A DNA stretch of 64,000 nt from contig CAVPTL010000014.1 in the NCBI GenBank assembly GCA_963708725.1, forward strand, positions 124,001 through 188,000, given 5' to 3'. Below are positions 27,531 through 37,437 of the stretch, in pieces. Each line of letters begins with the position of its first letter. The stretch's first letter is position 1. The notes under the pieces were generated by a model. The model had not been told where the DNA came from. It was given only the letters and a program-made list of their open reading frames with translations, and ran no database searches. Origin of the DNA: CAVPTL01 sp963708725 (GTDB taxonomy: Bacteria > Actinomycetota > Thermoleophilia > Gaiellales > JAICJC01). A program made the translations under genes and the position numbers.

Positions 27531-27559
27531 TTGACGATCGGACTCCGATCAAGCATAGT
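27531..27559 (+). promoter_or_regulatory. trp operon promoter with an internal dyad
   Basis: TTGACG (27531-27536) and CATAGT (27554-27559) are separated by exactly 17 bases. Between them, 27536-27550, lies a perfect dyad GATCGGA-C-TCCGATC. On the other strand TATGCT (27557-27552) overlaps the same -10 and suits the thiolase gene, giving a bidirectional promoter core. Confidence 0.65.
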
Positions 27560-27569
27560 CAAGCCCATC

Positions 27570-27629
27570 ATGATGCTCATGAACAGCAACAGCTGGTGGT
27601 GGCCCAACGAGCGAGGTGCGGCCCGCTAG
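27570..27629 (+). CDS. trpL: trp operon leader peptide with three consecutive Trp codons
   Basis: The short frame MMLMNSNSWWWPNERGAAR ends in TAG and has three TGG codons in a row (27594-27602), the hallmark of transcription attenuation by tryptophan. The predicted transcript begins only about 3-4 bases before the first ATG, so translation would be near-leaderless; ATG codons at 27573 and 27579 are alternatives. It is followed by alternative RNA stems and an intrinsic terminator ahead of trpE. Confidence 0.85.
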   Translation: MMLMNSNSWWWPNERGAAR

Positions 27630-27693
27630 CGACGCTGCGGCATCCCATCTCGCTCCTCGAGCTCTTCGTCGGACACCGACGGGGAGCTTTTTT
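27609..27693 (+). terminator. trp attenuator: alternative stems plus intrinsic terminator
   Basis: The terminator stem is 13 bp (27660-27672 with 27676-27688, two G-U pairs) with an ACA loop and six T (27688-27693). Competing pairings are visible: 27609-27615 (GAGCGAG) with 27649-27655, and 27630-27634 (CGACG) with 27667-27671 in the terminator's 5' arm. Ribosome stalling at the Trp codons would decide which forms. Confidence 0.85.
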
Positions 27694-27713
27694 GTTTCTC
27701 CCGAAAGATTGCA

Positions 27714-29038
27714 ATGACCGAACACATCACCCGCACCTTGCCCGCAGACCTCCTGACTCCGGTCGGGGCGCAGCTGCGCCTGCGCGAAGCATTGGGCACG
27801 CCGTCGTTTCTGCTCGAGTCGGTCGAGCGCGGCGAGCAGGTCGGCCGCTACTCGTTCCTGGGTGCCGGGCTCGCCACCGTCGACTCGCTCGAGGAGGCGG
27901 CGGCGTTTGCCGCCGCCCGTCCCAGCCCGCCTCCCGGTTTGCCGCCGTTCGTCGGCGGAGCGGTTGGCTTCATCGGCTACGACTGGGTGTCGGAGTTGGA
28001 GCCGGTCGAGCTCCCGCCTCCACACCCCGACGATCCCGACCTCCCGCGGACGCGGTTCATGCTGACAGACGCAGTGGTCGCCTTCGACCACGTCCGGCGC
28101 GTGATCACCATCACCGGCGAGCCGGAGGCGGTCGAGCGCGTGGCAACGGCGCTCGCCTCACCCGCCACCGTCGAGCAGACCGCACCGATGAGCCCGGGTG
28201 AGGCGACTGCCGAGATTCCCCACGCTCGGTACCTCGAGATCGTCGATCGGGCGAAGGAGCACATCGCCGCCGGCGACGCCTTCCAGATCCTGCCGAGCCA
28301 GCGCGTACACCGGCCCACCGAGGCCTCGGCGTTTGCGCTCTATCGCGCACTGCGCGCGGTCAACCCCTCGCCGTACATGTTCCTGCTCGACTTCGGCCCG
28401 TTCCAGCTGATCGGCTCATCGCCCGAAACCCACGTGCGGCTGGGCGCCGACGGTGAATGCGAGCTGCGACCGATCGCCGGCACCCGGCCTCGTGGGCACG
28501 ACCGGGCGCAGGACGATGCCATGGAGGCCGAGCTGATGGCATCCGACAAGGAGCGGGCCGAACACGTGATGCTGGTGGATCTCGCCCGCAACGACCTGTC
28601 GCGAGTGTGCCTCCCCGGCTCCATCAGGATCGAGCGATTCATGGACGTCGAGCGCTACTCACACGTCATGCACATCGTCTCGCGCGTGTTCGGCCAGATC
28701 GCCGAGCCTCACGACGCCGCTGCACTGCTGCGCGCGACCTTCCCGGCAGGCACGGTCTCCGGAGCCCCGAAGGTGCGGGCAATGCAGATCATCTCCGAGC
28801 TCGAGGGACGCCGCCGCGGCGCATATGCCGGCGCCGTCGGCTACCTGGGATTTGGCGGAGACATGGACACCTGCATCGCGATCCGCACGATGGTGTTGCG
28901 AGACGGCATCGCCTACCTCCAATCCGGGGGCGGCGTGGTCGCCGACTCGAGCCCGGAAGGTGAGTATCAGGAGGCGATGAACAAGATCGCCGCGCTGGCC
29001 GTGGCCATCGACCAGGCCGAGACGGGAGTGTACGGACC

Positions 29039-29042
<4 letters not shown>
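27714..29042 (+). CDS. trpE: Anthranilate synthase component I
   Basis: The 442-residue chain converts chorismate plus ammonia to anthranilate. The feedback site is visible as FLLESVERGEQVGRYSFLG near residue 30-48 (LLES is the tryptophan-binding element). The catalytic domain has GSSPETHVRLG, RPIAGTRPRG, DKERAEHVMLVDLARNDL, FPAGTVSGAPKVRAMQII and the C-terminal AYLQSGGGVVADSSPEGEYQE. First structural gene of a seven-gene operon, controlled by the upstream attenuator. Confidence 0.97.
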
Positions 29043-29607
<565 letters not shown>

Positions 29608-29611
<4 letters not shown>

Positions 29612-30645
29612 TCACCGAGGCAATCAAGCAGCTGGTGGAGGGCCGCGACCTGTCGGGCGAAGAGGCTCACGCGGCCATGATGCAGGTCATGAGCGGTGAC
29701 GCCAGCCAGGCCCAGATCGCCGCGTTCGTGGTGGCGCTGCGGATGAAGGGCGAGACGCCCGACGAGATCGCGGGATGCGCCCGGGCGATGCGCGCCCACG
29801 CCACGCCGTCGATCCCCAGCCGCGACGGTCTGGTCGACACCTGCGGAACCGGTGGTGATGGAGCCGAGACCTTCAACATCTCGACCTCGGCCGCCCTGGT
29901 GGCCGCGGGCGCGGGCGTCGCGATCGCAAAGCACGGCAATCGCGCGGTGTCGTCGCGATGTGGCTCGGCCGACGTGCTCGAGGCGCTCGGGGTGCGAATC
30001 GACCTGTCGCCGAGCGACGTTGCCAGGAGCATCGACGAGGTCGGATTCGGGTTCCTGTTCGCGCAGGCCCACCATCCGGCGATGCGCCACGCCGGCCCGG
30101 TTCGCCGCGAGCTCGGCGTGCGCACGGTGTTCAATGTGCTTGGCCCACTGACCAACCCCGCGGGCGCGCGCCGCCAGGTGATCGGCGTGTACGCACCCCA
30201 CCTGGTGGAGCCGATCGCCCAGGTGCTTGCCCAGCTGGGGGTCGACCATGCCCTGGTGGTGCACGGCGCCGGCGGCCTGGACGAGCTCACTCCCACCGGC
30301 GAGAACATGATGGCCGAGGTGCGTGACCAGACGGTGACCCTCTCGACGCTCGATCCCCGCCCGCTGGCCGATGGGCCGGTTCCGGGGTCGGCCGCGGATC
30401 TGCGAGTCGAGGGCGGCCCGGTCGAGAACGCTGCGGTGATCCGCACGGTGTTCGATGGCGAGCGTGGCCCGCGTCGCGACGCGGTCATCCTCAACGCCGC
30501 GGCGGCGCTGCTGGTCGGGGCAGCGGTGGACGACTTCGAGTCCGGCATCGAGCTGGCCCGAACGACGATCGACTCCGGCGCCGCTCAGCGAAAGCTCGAC
30601 GAGCTGGTGGCGTTTACTCAGGCCCACGCGGGGCCCGCGGCGTGA
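29608..30645 (+). CDS. trpD: Anthranilate phosphoribosyltransferase
   Basis: The 345-residue enzyme joins anthranilate and PRPP. The PRPP and metal site shows as DTCGTGGDGAETFNISTSAALVAAG, followed by IAKHGNRAVSSRCGSADVLEALG; the FNVLGPLTNPAGA block is also typical. Starts four bases inside trpG (ATGA). Confidence 0.97.
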
Positions 30646-31370
30646 GCGGCTACCTCCAGTCGCTCGGGGCAGAGCTCCGCACCGCACCGCCCCCGCCGAC
30701 CCGCGGATTCGCCGCCGCGCTGACCGCCGGACCGAGCGTCGCGGTGATCGCCGAGGTCAAGCGGGCATCCCCATCCCAGGGCGCGATCGCGCCCGATGCG
30801 AGCATCGCCGGCACCGCGGCGGAATACGCCAGATCGGGTGCCGCGGCGATGTCGGTGCTGTGCGCCGCCCGCGACTTCGGCGGCAGCCTCGAGCACCTGA
30901 CCGAGGCCCGGGCCAGCTCTCCGCTCCCGGCGCTGGCCAAAGACTTCACGCTCTTCCCCGATCAGGTCGCCGCCCAGCGCATGGCCGGCGCCGACGCGAT
31001 CCTGGTGATCCTCGCCATGGTCAGCGACTCCGAGGCGCGACGACTGATCGACCTCGCCGAGCTGCTTGGGATGGACACGCTGGTCGAGGTGCACGACGCC
31101 TCGGAGTGCGAACGCGCGGTCGGTCTCGAGGCCGCGGTGATCGGAGTCAACGCCCGCGACCTGGAGACGATGGAGATCGACACCACGCGTCAGCGCGAGC
31201 TGATCGCCTCCCTGCCGCCGACCGCCGTGCGGATCGCGGAGTCGGGCATCGACAGTCGCACCGGGGTCGAGGCCGCCCGCGACGCGGGCGCAGATGCGGT
31301 GCTGGTTGGCACCGCGCTGATGCGCGACCCGGCGCTTCTCCCCGAGATCGCGAGCGTGCAGCGCCGATGA
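30642..31370 (+). CDS. trpC: Indole-3-glycerol phosphate synthase
   Basis: The 242-residue TIM-barrel enzyme closes the indole ring. Seen are VIAEVKRASPSQGAI (catalytic Lys), SVLCAARDFGGSLEHL, ALAKDFTLFPDQV (second Lys), VIGVNARDLETM, and VRIAESGIDSRTGV. Starts with GTG inside the trpD stop. It is a little short at the N-terminus compared with longer homologues but all active-site segments are present. Confidence 0.96.
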   Translation: MSGYLQSLGAELRTAPPPPTRGFAAALTAGPSVAVIAEVKRASPSQGAIAPDASIAGTAAEYARSGAAAMSVLCAARDFGGSLEHLTEARASSPLPALAKDFTLFPDQVAAQRMAGADAILVILAMVSDSEARRLIDLAELLGMDTLVEVHDASECERAVGLEAAVIGVNARDLETMEIDTTRQRELIASLPPTAVRIAESGIDSRTGVEAARDAGADAVLVGTALMRDPALLPEIASVQRR

Positions 31371-31930
31371 CCATCCGCGTCAAGATCTGCGGGCTGACCC
31401 GCGCGGAGGACGTCGCCGCGGCGGTCGCCGCCGGCGCCGACTTCGTCGGATTCGTGCTCGAGCAGTCCAGCCCGCGGGCGGTCACACCCGAACGCGCCGC
31501 CGAGCTGGCCGCCGGCGTGCCGGGGCACGTGCGCACCGTCGCGGTGGTCGCCTCAGGCGATGGCCCCGACCCGGCGATCACCGACCTCGTCCAGACGTAC
31601 GCGCCCGAGGGGCCGCTGCACCGCACGATCGTGGCCACCCGTGGTGAGCCGCCGGTGGGAGTGCCCGCCGACGTCCCGCTGTTGCTCGACCTCGCGTTCG
31701 GATCGTCACCCGACGCCGAGACGCTCACAGCCCACTGGCAGCGCGCCGCCGAGCAGCCCGGGCTCGTGATGCTGGCCGGAAGCCTCACTCCCCAAAACGT
31801 CGCGGCGGCCATCGCCTCGGCGCACCCCTGGGCGGTCGATACCGCGCGCGGCGTCGAAACCGCCCCGGGGATCAAGGACCACGACCTGATCCAGAGATTC
31901 GTCACCACCGCCAAGGAGGCACCGTCATGA
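31367..31930 (+). CDS. trpF: Phosphoribosylanthranilate isomerase
   Basis: The 187-residue TIM barrel begins RVKICGLTRAEDVAAAVAAGADFVGFVLE with the catalytic Cys in KICG, and has LAGSLTPQNVAAAI and DTARGVETAPGIKD with the catalytic Asp at the phosphate end. I take the ATG at 31367, which overlaps the trpC stop (ATGA). It is a free-standing enzyme here rather than a TrpC fusion. The usual LFHTHG-like middle is weakly conserved. Confidence 0.95.
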   Translation: MTIRVKICGLTRAEDVAAAVAAGADFVGFVLEQSSPRAVTPERAAELAAGVPGHVRTVAVVASGDGPDPAITDLVQTYAPEGPLHRTIVATRGEPPVGVPADVPLLLDLAFGSSPDAETLTAHWQRAAEQPGLVMLAGSLTPQNVAAAIASAHPWAVDTARGVETAPGIKDHDLIQRFVTTAKEAPS

Positions 31931-33093
31931 GCTCGACCATGCCCGACAGTCGCGGCCGGTTTGGAGAGTTCGGTGGCCGGTTCGTGCCCGAAACCGTGAT
32001 GGGGGCGCTGGACGAGCTGACCGCCGGCTACGAGGCCGCCCGCGCCGACCCGGCCTTTGCCGCCGACATCGAGCGGCTCGCACGTGACTACGTCGGCCGC
32101 CCCTCCCCGCTCTACGACGCGGAGCGATTCGCCGAGGACACCGGCGCCCGCATCCTGCTCAAGCGCGAGGATCTCAACCACACCGGCGCACACAAGATCA
32201 ACAACGCCGTCGGCCAGGCGCTGCTTGCAGTGCGCCTGGGGAAGCGCCGGATCGTCGCCGAGACCGGGGCGGGCCAGCACGGTGTGGCGTCGGCCACCGT
32301 GTGTGCGCGCTTCGGCCTTGACTGCCACGTCTTCATGGGCGAGGAGGACATCCGCCGCCAGCACCCCAACGTCGTTCGCATGGGGATGCTCGGCGCCGAG
32401 GTGATACCGGTGACCGCAGGCTCGGGGACGCTCAAGGACGCCATGAACGAGGCCATTCGCGACTGGATCTCAAACGTCGAGACCACCCATTACCTGATCG
32501 GCTCGGCAGCCGGTCCCCACCCCTATCCGATGCTGGTGCGCGACCTGCAATCGGTCATCGGCCGCGAAGCCCGGGCCCAGGTGCTCGAGCGCGAGGGCCG
32601 GCTCCCCGACGCCGTCGTTGCCTGCGTCGGTGGGGGCTCAAACGCGATCGGCCTGTTTCACCCATTCATCGACGACTCCGACGTGCGGCTGATCGGCGCC
32701 GAGGCCGGCGGGAACGACGCCGGCCACGCAGCCAGCCTCAGCCTGGGGCGGATCTCCGTCCTGCACGGATCGAAGAGCTACGTGCTCGCCGACGAGGACG
32801 GCCAGGTGGTGGAATCGCACTCGATCTCCGCCGGCCTTGACTACCCCGGGGTGGGGCCGGAGCATTCGTGGCTGAAATCAACCGGCCGAGCGACCTACGA
32901 ACCGGTCACCGACGCCGAGGCACTCGACGCATTCCATCGCCTGTGCCGGCTCGAGGGGATCATCCCCGCGCTCGAATCGGCGCACGCGCTGGCACTTGCC
33001 CGCCGTAGCGCGCAGCCCGGTGACCTGATCGTTGTCGGCCTCTCGGGACGCGGCGACAAGGACGTCGATGCGATCGAGGAGCTGGCGCGATGA
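31927..33093 (+). CDS. trpB: Tryptophan synthase beta chain (TrpB1)
   Basis: The 388-residue PLP enzyme condenses indole with serine. The PLP lysine is in LNHTGAHKINNAVGQ, the phosphate loop in CVGGGSNAIGLF, and GRFGGRFVPETVM and AETGAGQHGVASA are family marks. It follows trpF with a four-base overlap and is coupled to trpA, so it is the standard alpha-dependent enzyme. A second, TrpB2-type gene occurs at 40440-41819. Confidence 0.97.
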   Translation: MSSTMPDSRGRFGEFGGRFVPETVMGALDELTAGYEAARADPAFAADIERLARDYVGRPSPLYDAERFAEDTGARILLKREDLNHTGAHKINNAVGQALLAVRLGKRRIVAETGAGQHGVASATVCARFGLDCHVFMGEEDIRRQHPNVVRMGMLGAEVIPVTAGSGTLKDAMNEAIRDWISNVETTHYLIGSAAGPHPYPMLVRDLQSVIGREARAQVLEREGRLPDAVVACVGGGSNAIGLFHPFIDDSDVRLIGAEAGGNDAGHAASLSLGRISVLHGSKSYVLADEDGQVVESHSISAGLDYPGVGPEHSWLKSTGRATYEPVTDAEALDAFHRLCRLEGIIPALESAHALALARRSAQPGDLIVVGLSGRGDKDVDAIEELAR

Positions 33094-33827
33094 AGATCTC
33101 GACGCCCGCGCTGGTGATCTATCTGATGGCCGACACCGATACCGCAGAGCTCGCGCGGGCGGCGGTCGAGGGCGGCGCGACCGCGCTCGAGATCGGTATC
33201 CCCTACTCCGATCCGCTCGCCGACGGGCCAACCATCCAACGTGCGGCCAACCGCTCGCTGGCCGCAGGCATGACAACCCGAAAGGCGCTGGAGGTCATCC
33301 GCGAGATCCGCTCGCAGATCGACGTGCCGATCGTGCCGATGACCTACGCCAGCCCGGTGATGGCGTTCGGCGAGGCCGAGTTCTGTGCCGCCGCCGCGGA
33401 TGCGGGAATCGATGGCCTGATCGTCCCCGACATCCCGTCCGACGAGGCCGGCCCACTGCTTCAGGCGTGTCACCAAAACGGCCTCGACCTGGTTCCGCTG
33501 CTCGCCCCCACCAGCAGTGACGCGCGGATCGCGCTGGCCTGCAGCCAGGCGGGGGGCTTCGTCTACCTCGTGAGCGTGGTCGGCACCACCGGCGCCCGAG
33601 CCGAGCTGGGAGAGCGCGTCGCCGGGCTGATCGAGCGCACCCGGGCACACACCGATCTCCCCCTCGTCACCGGATTTGGCATCTCCACCCCCGCGCATGC
33701 CTCCGCAGCCCTGGCCGCGGGCGCTGACGGGGTCGTGATCGGGTCGCGAGCGATCGACGTTGCGCAGGCCGGCGGCAGCGCCGCACTGCGCGACTTCGTA
33801 AGCGACGTCGCAAGCGCGCTGAACTGA
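33090..33827 (+). CDS. trpA: Tryptophan synthase alpha chain
   Basis: The 245-residue TIM barrel releases indole from indole-glycerol phosphate. Both catalytic acids are present: Glu in TALEIGIPYSDPLADGPTIQ and Asp in GLIVPDIPSDE. VYLVSVVGTTGAR and VTGFGISTPAHA follow. Last gene of the trp operon; the two-component system begins 40 bases later with its own -10. Confidence 0.96.
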   Translation: MKISTPALVIYLMADTDTAELARAAVEGGATALEIGIPYSDPLADGPTIQRAANRSLAAGMTTRKALEVIREIRSQIDVPIVPMTYASPVMAFGEAEFCAAAADAGIDGLIVPDIPSDEAGPLLQACHQNGLDLVPLLAPTSSDARIALACSQAGGFVYLVSVVGTTGARAELGERVAGLIERTRAHTDLPLVTGFGISTPAHASAALAAGADGVVIGSRAIDVAQAGGSAALRDFVSDVASALN

Positions 33828-33855
33828 CTTAAACCCGTCACCAATACGAAAGCGT

Positions 33856-33861
33856 TAGATT
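33856..33861 (+). promoter_or_regulatory. Putative -10 (TAGATT) for the response-regulator gene
   Basis: TAGATT ends exactly 6 bases before the ATG at 33868, predicting a leaderless mRNA separate from the trp transcript. Confidence 0.5.
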
Positions 33862-33867
33862 GAGCCG

Positions 33868-34545
33868 ATGCACGTACTGGTGGTGGAAGACGATCAAGCG
33901 CTCGCGCGCATCCTGGTGAAGTCAATCCAGGCTGCGGGCCACACCTCCGAGGTCAGCCACGACGGCGAGCAGGGCCTCGCCCTCGCCCGCACCGGAAACC
34001 ACGACGCGGTGATCCTCGACCTGATGTTGCCGCGGCTCTCGGGCATCGAGGTATGCCGGCGCTTGCGCGCCGACGGCCGCACCGTTCCGGTGTTGATGCT
34101 GACCGCCCGCTCGGCCGTGTCCGAGCGGATCGAGGGTCTCGACGCCGGCGCCGACGACTACCTCGTCAAGCCGTTCTCGCTGGGCGAGCTGCAGGCCCGG
34201 CTGCGCGCCCTTGGCCGGCGCGGAAGCGGTCAGCAGCCCGATGTGATCGAGGCGGGCGAGCTCCAGCTCGACGTCGCCGGCCGTGAGGTGCACGTGGGCG
34301 ACGACCTGGTCGAACTCACCGGCACCGAGTTCGCGCTGCTCGAGTACCTGATGCGCAACCAGGGAGCGGTGCTGAGCCGCGACCAGCTGCGACTCGAGGT
34401 GTGGGGCGACGGCTTCGAGCCGTCCTCAAACGTGGTCGATATCTACATCCACTACGTTCGCCGAAAGCTCAAGGCCGCCGGGCTCCAACGTGATCCGATC
34501 CGCACTGTTCGCGGGCTCGGATATGCATTTCGCAAGCCCGAATAG
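33868..34545 (+). CDS. OmpR/PhoB-family response regulator
   Basis: The 225-residue protein has a receiver domain (residues 1-115) with acidic pocket Glu7, Asp8, Asp9, phospho-acceptor Asp51 in VILDLMLPRLSG, Thr in LMLTAR and Lys in LVKPFS, then a winged-helix DNA-binding domain (about 128-224) with LTGTEFALLEYLMRNQG and VDIYIHYVRRKL, ending TVRGLGYAFRKPE. It is immediately followed by its sensor kinase. Signal and targets are unknown. Confidence 0.96.
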   Translation: MHVLVVEDDQALARILVKSIQAAGHTSEVSHDGEQGLALARTGNHDAVILDLMLPRLSGIEVCRRLRADGRTVPVLMLTARSAVSERIEGLDAGADDYLVKPFSLGELQARLRALGRRGSGQQPDVIEAGELQLDVAGREVHVGDDLVELTGTEFALLEYLMRNQGAVLSRDQLRLEVWGDGFEPSSNVVDIYIHYVRRKLKAAGLQRDPIRTVRGLGYAFRKPE

Positions 34546-35832
34546 ATGTTCTCCCGCGCTCGCTTTCGCCTGACCGCATGGTTCGTGGTGGTAATGGCCG
34601 CCTTCGTGACCGTGCTCGGTGGCGCGGTCTACTACGTCGTCCAGAAGCAGCTGCGAAACCAGGTCGATAACGGCGTGCGGGCCACCGCCCGACGGGTCGT
34701 CGATGACGTCCACCACGATTACGTCACGACCGGCTCGTCGAGTGGCGTTGACTACCTCACCGATCCCGACATCCGCGAGCTCGCCAGCGACAGCCTGTAC
34801 AAGCTGGTCGTGGTCCCTCCGCCGTACGGCAGCGGATTGATCGGCCGAAACGCCATCCAGGCCGGACTCCCCTACAAGAACGGCGTGTACGCCGCACTCC
34901 AGAACGGCAGCGACATGCAAGCGGTGCATACAGCGCAGGGCTCCGTGCGGGTGTACTCGGTCCCGGTGGTCGATCACGGCTCAGCGATCGCTGTGGTGCA
35001 GGTGGCGCGATCGACGCTGCCCGAGGAGCAGTCGCTGGACAAGCTCCTGATCGTGCTGCTGGTCAGCGGCGCAGCCAGCATCCTGGTCGCCGCCATCGGC
35101 GGCTGGTTCCTGGCGGGCAAGGCCCTGGCGCCGGTGCGCGAGGCGTTCGATCGCCAGCACGCGTTCGTCGGCGACGCGTCGCACGAGCTACGCACACCGC
35201 TTGCGGTGATCCGCGCCAACGCCGAGTTCCTCCAGTCGAGCCAGCCCGACTCGGTCGAGATCGCCGACATCGTGAGCGAGACCGATCGGCTGTCGGCGCT
35301 GGTGGACTCGCTGCTCGCCCTCGCCCGTGGCGGCCGCGGCGACCGGCCGCAGCCCGACGTGTTCGACATGGGCACCGTGGTGGAGCAGTCCGTGGACGCG
35401 ATGACCACGCTGGCCGCCGAGAAGGAGATCGACCTGCGGGTCGAGACCAGCCCCGGGCTGCATATCGAAGGCGACCGCGAGCAGATCCGGCAGCTGGTCG
35501 TGATTCTCGTCGATAACGCCCTTCGCTACACACCCTCGGGCGGCTCGGTGGCGGTGATCGTCGGCAAGATGGGAAGCGATGTCGCGCTCGAGGTGCGCGA
35601 CACGGGCATCGGAATACCGCGCGACGCCCAGGATCACGTATTCGAGCGCTTCTACCGCGCCGACGAGGCCCGAAACCGCGATTCCGGCGGAGCCGGACTG
35701 GGACTGGCAATCGCCAAGCAGCTGGTCGAAGAACACGAGGGCAAGATCACGCTGCATTCCGAGCCCGGCGAGGGCTCGACGTTCACCGTTCGTCTGCCCC
35801 AGGCGGGCGCAACCGCAGCCACCACCGCCTGA
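34546..35832 (+). CDS. Membrane sensor histidine kinase paired with the upstream regulator
   Basis: The 428-residue protein has membrane helix 1 (residues 5-30), an extracytoplasmic sensor region (about 30-160), helix 2 (about 165-187, LLIVLLVSGAASILVAAIGGWFL), a very short linker rather than a clear full HAMP, then HisKA with FVGDASHELRTPLAVIRA and an HATPase domain with VVILVDNALRYTPSGG, VRDTGIGIPRDAQDHVFERFYR and GGAGLGLAIAKQLVEEH. Its ATG directly abuts the regulator's stop. The sensory ligand is not predictable. Confidence 0.95.
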   Translation: MFSRARFRLTAWFVVVMAAFVTVLGGAVYYVVQKQLRNQVDNGVRATARRVVDDVHHDYVTTGSSSGVDYLTDPDIRELASDSLYKLVVVPPPYGSGLIGRNAIQAGLPYKNGVYAALQNGSDMQAVHTAQGSVRVYSVPVVDHGSAIAVVQVARSTLPEEQSLDKLLIVLLVSGAASILVAAIGGWFLAGKALAPVREAFDRQHAFVGDASHELRTPLAVIRANAEFLQSSQPDSVEIADIVSETDRLSALVDSLLALARGGRGDRPQPDVFDMGTVVEQSVDAMTTLAAEKEIDLRVETSPGLHIEGDREQIRQLVVILVDNALRYTPSGGSVAVIVGKMGSDVALEVRDTGIGIPRDAQDHVFERFYRADEARNRDSGGAGLGLAIAKQLVEEHEGKITLHSEPGEGSTFTVRLPQAGATAATTA

Positions 35833-35840
35833 GCCGCCGC

Positions 35841-35846
35841 TAGGCT
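35841..35846 (+). promoter_or_regulatory. Putative -10 (TAGGCT) for the carboxylase cluster
   Basis: TAGGCT ends 7 bases before the GTG start at 35854. Confidence 0.45.
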
Positions 35847-35853
35847 GGCGTTC

Positions 35854-37437
35854 GTGCCACGGATCGCGTCCAGCATCGACCCTCAGAGCGACGAGTACCT
35901 CCGAAACTGCGAGCGGATGGCGATACTCACCTCCGACCTCGACGCGACGCTCGCGCGCACGCGCGAGGGCGGCGGCCCCGCCGCGATCAAACGCCACCGC
36001 GACCGCGGCAAGCTCCCGGTGCGGGAACGGATCGAGCTGCTCGTCGACCCCGGCGCGGCATTCCTCGAGCTGTCGCCGCTGGCCGCCCACGAGATGTACG
36101 ACGATGACGCTCCCGCGGCCGGGATCGTGTGCGGACTGGGACTCGTCTGCGGCCGGATCTGCGTGATCGTCGCCAACGACGCCACCGTCAAGGGCGGCAG
36201 CTACTTCCCGATAACCGTGAAGAAGCATCTGCGCGCACAGGAGATCGCCGAGCAAAACCACCTGCCGTGCATCTACCTGGTCGACTCCGGTGGCGCGAAC
36301 CTGCCGTTTCAGGCCGACGTCTTTCCCGATCGCGACCACTTCGGCCGGATCTTCTATAACCAGGCGCGCATGTCGGCCGCCGGCATCCCCCAGATCGCGG
36401 TCGTGATGGGCTCGTGCACCGCCGGGGGTGCATACGTACCCGCGATGAGCGACGAGACCGTGATCGTCAAGGGCACCGGCACGATCTTTCTGGGCGGCCC
36501 CCCGCTGGTGAAGGCGGCCACGGGTGAGGACGTGACCGCCGAGGAGCTCGGAGGCGGCGAGCTGCACGCGCGCCAAAGCGGCGTCGTCGACCACCTCGCC
36601 GACGACGACCACGCGGCACTTCGGATCGCCCGCGAGATCGTCGCGAACCTCGGCCCCGCGGCCGATCCCTCGTGGCCGACGGTCGCACCCCGAGAGCCGG
36701 CGCTCGATCCAGCCGAGCTGCCGGGAGTGGCTCCGGTGGACACGCGCCGGCCCGGTGACGTGCGCGAGGTGATCGGCCGGATCGTGGACGGCTCGGGGCT
36801 GCACGAGTTCAAGCCGCTCTACGGGGAGACGCTGGTGTGCGGATTCGCGAGGCTGCACGGCCACCCGATCGCGATCGTCGCGAACAACGGGATTCTGTTC
36901 TCGGAGTCGGCACTCAAGGGAGCGCATTTCATCGAGCTGGCGTGTAAGCGCCGGATTCCACTGGTGTTTCTGCAAAACATCACCGGCTTCATGGTCGGGC
37001 GCGAGTACGAGGCCGGCGGGATCGCCAAGGACGGCGCCAAGCTGGTGACCGCGGTGGCGTGCGCCGCGGTGCCCAAGTTCACCATCGTGATCGGCGGATC
37101 GTTCGGCGCCGGGAACTATGCGATGTGCGGCCGGGCCTACTCGCCGCGGCAGCTGTGGATGTGGCCCAACGCGCGCATCTCGGTGATGGGCGGCGCTCAG
37201 GCGGCGCGGGTGCTTTCCACCGTCCACGGCGAGCTGAGCGATGCCGAGCGGGACCGATTCGAAGCCCCGATTGTGGAACGATACGAGCATGAGGGCAACC
37301 CCTACTACTCCACCGCGCGGCTCTGGGACGACGGCGTGATCGACCCGCGCGACACTCGCAAGGTGCTCGCCCTCGGTCTCGAGGCGGCCCGTTGCGCGCC
37401 GGTTCCCGAGACGACCTTCGGGGTGTTTCGGATGTGA
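35854..37437 (+). CDS. Methylcrotonyl-CoA carboxylase beta (carboxyltransferase) subunit
   Basis: The 527-residue carboxyltransferase has two crotonase-like halves. Segments GGAYVPAMSDETVIVKGTGTIFLGGPPLVKAATGE, QNITGFMVGREYEAGGIAKDGAK, and FGAGNYAMCGRAYSPRQLWMWPNARISVMGG are the pattern of methylcrotonyl-CoA (leucine) and geranyl-CoA carboxylases rather than propionyl-CoA carboxylase. It transfers CO2 from biotin to 3-methylcrotonyl-CoA. The next genes are the matching hydratase and the alpha subunit. Propionyl specificity cannot be excluded without a tree. Confidence 0.9.
   Translation: MPRIASSIDPQSDEYLRNCERMAILTSDLDATLARTREGGGPAAIKRHRDRGKLPVRERIELLVDPGAAFLELSPLAAHEMYDDDAPAAGIVCGLGLVCGRICVIVANDATVKGGSYFPITVKKHLRAQEIAEQNHLPCIYLVDSGGANLPFQADVFPDRDHFGRIFYNQARMSAAGIPQIAVVMGSCTAGGAYVPAMSDETVIVKGTGTIFLGGPPLVKAATGEDVTAEELGGGELHARQSGVVDHLADDDHAALRIAREIVANLGPAADPSWPTVAPREPALDPAELPGVAPVDTRRPGDVREVIGRIVDGSGLHEFKPLYGETLVCGFARLHGHPIAIVANNGILFSESALKGAHFIELACKRRIPLVFLQNITGFMVGREYEAGGIAKDGAKLVTAVACAAVPKFTIVIGGSFGAGNYAMCGRAYSPRQLWMWPNARISVMGGAQAARVLSTVHGELSDAERDRFEAPIVERYEHEGNPYYSTARLWDDGVIDPRDTRKVLALGLEAARCAPVPETTFGVFRM

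Noticed and set aside
35188..37290. Open frame of 700 codons antisense to the sensor kinase and carboxyltransferase
   Set aside because: No domain visible; it crosses two well-supported genes on the plus strand.
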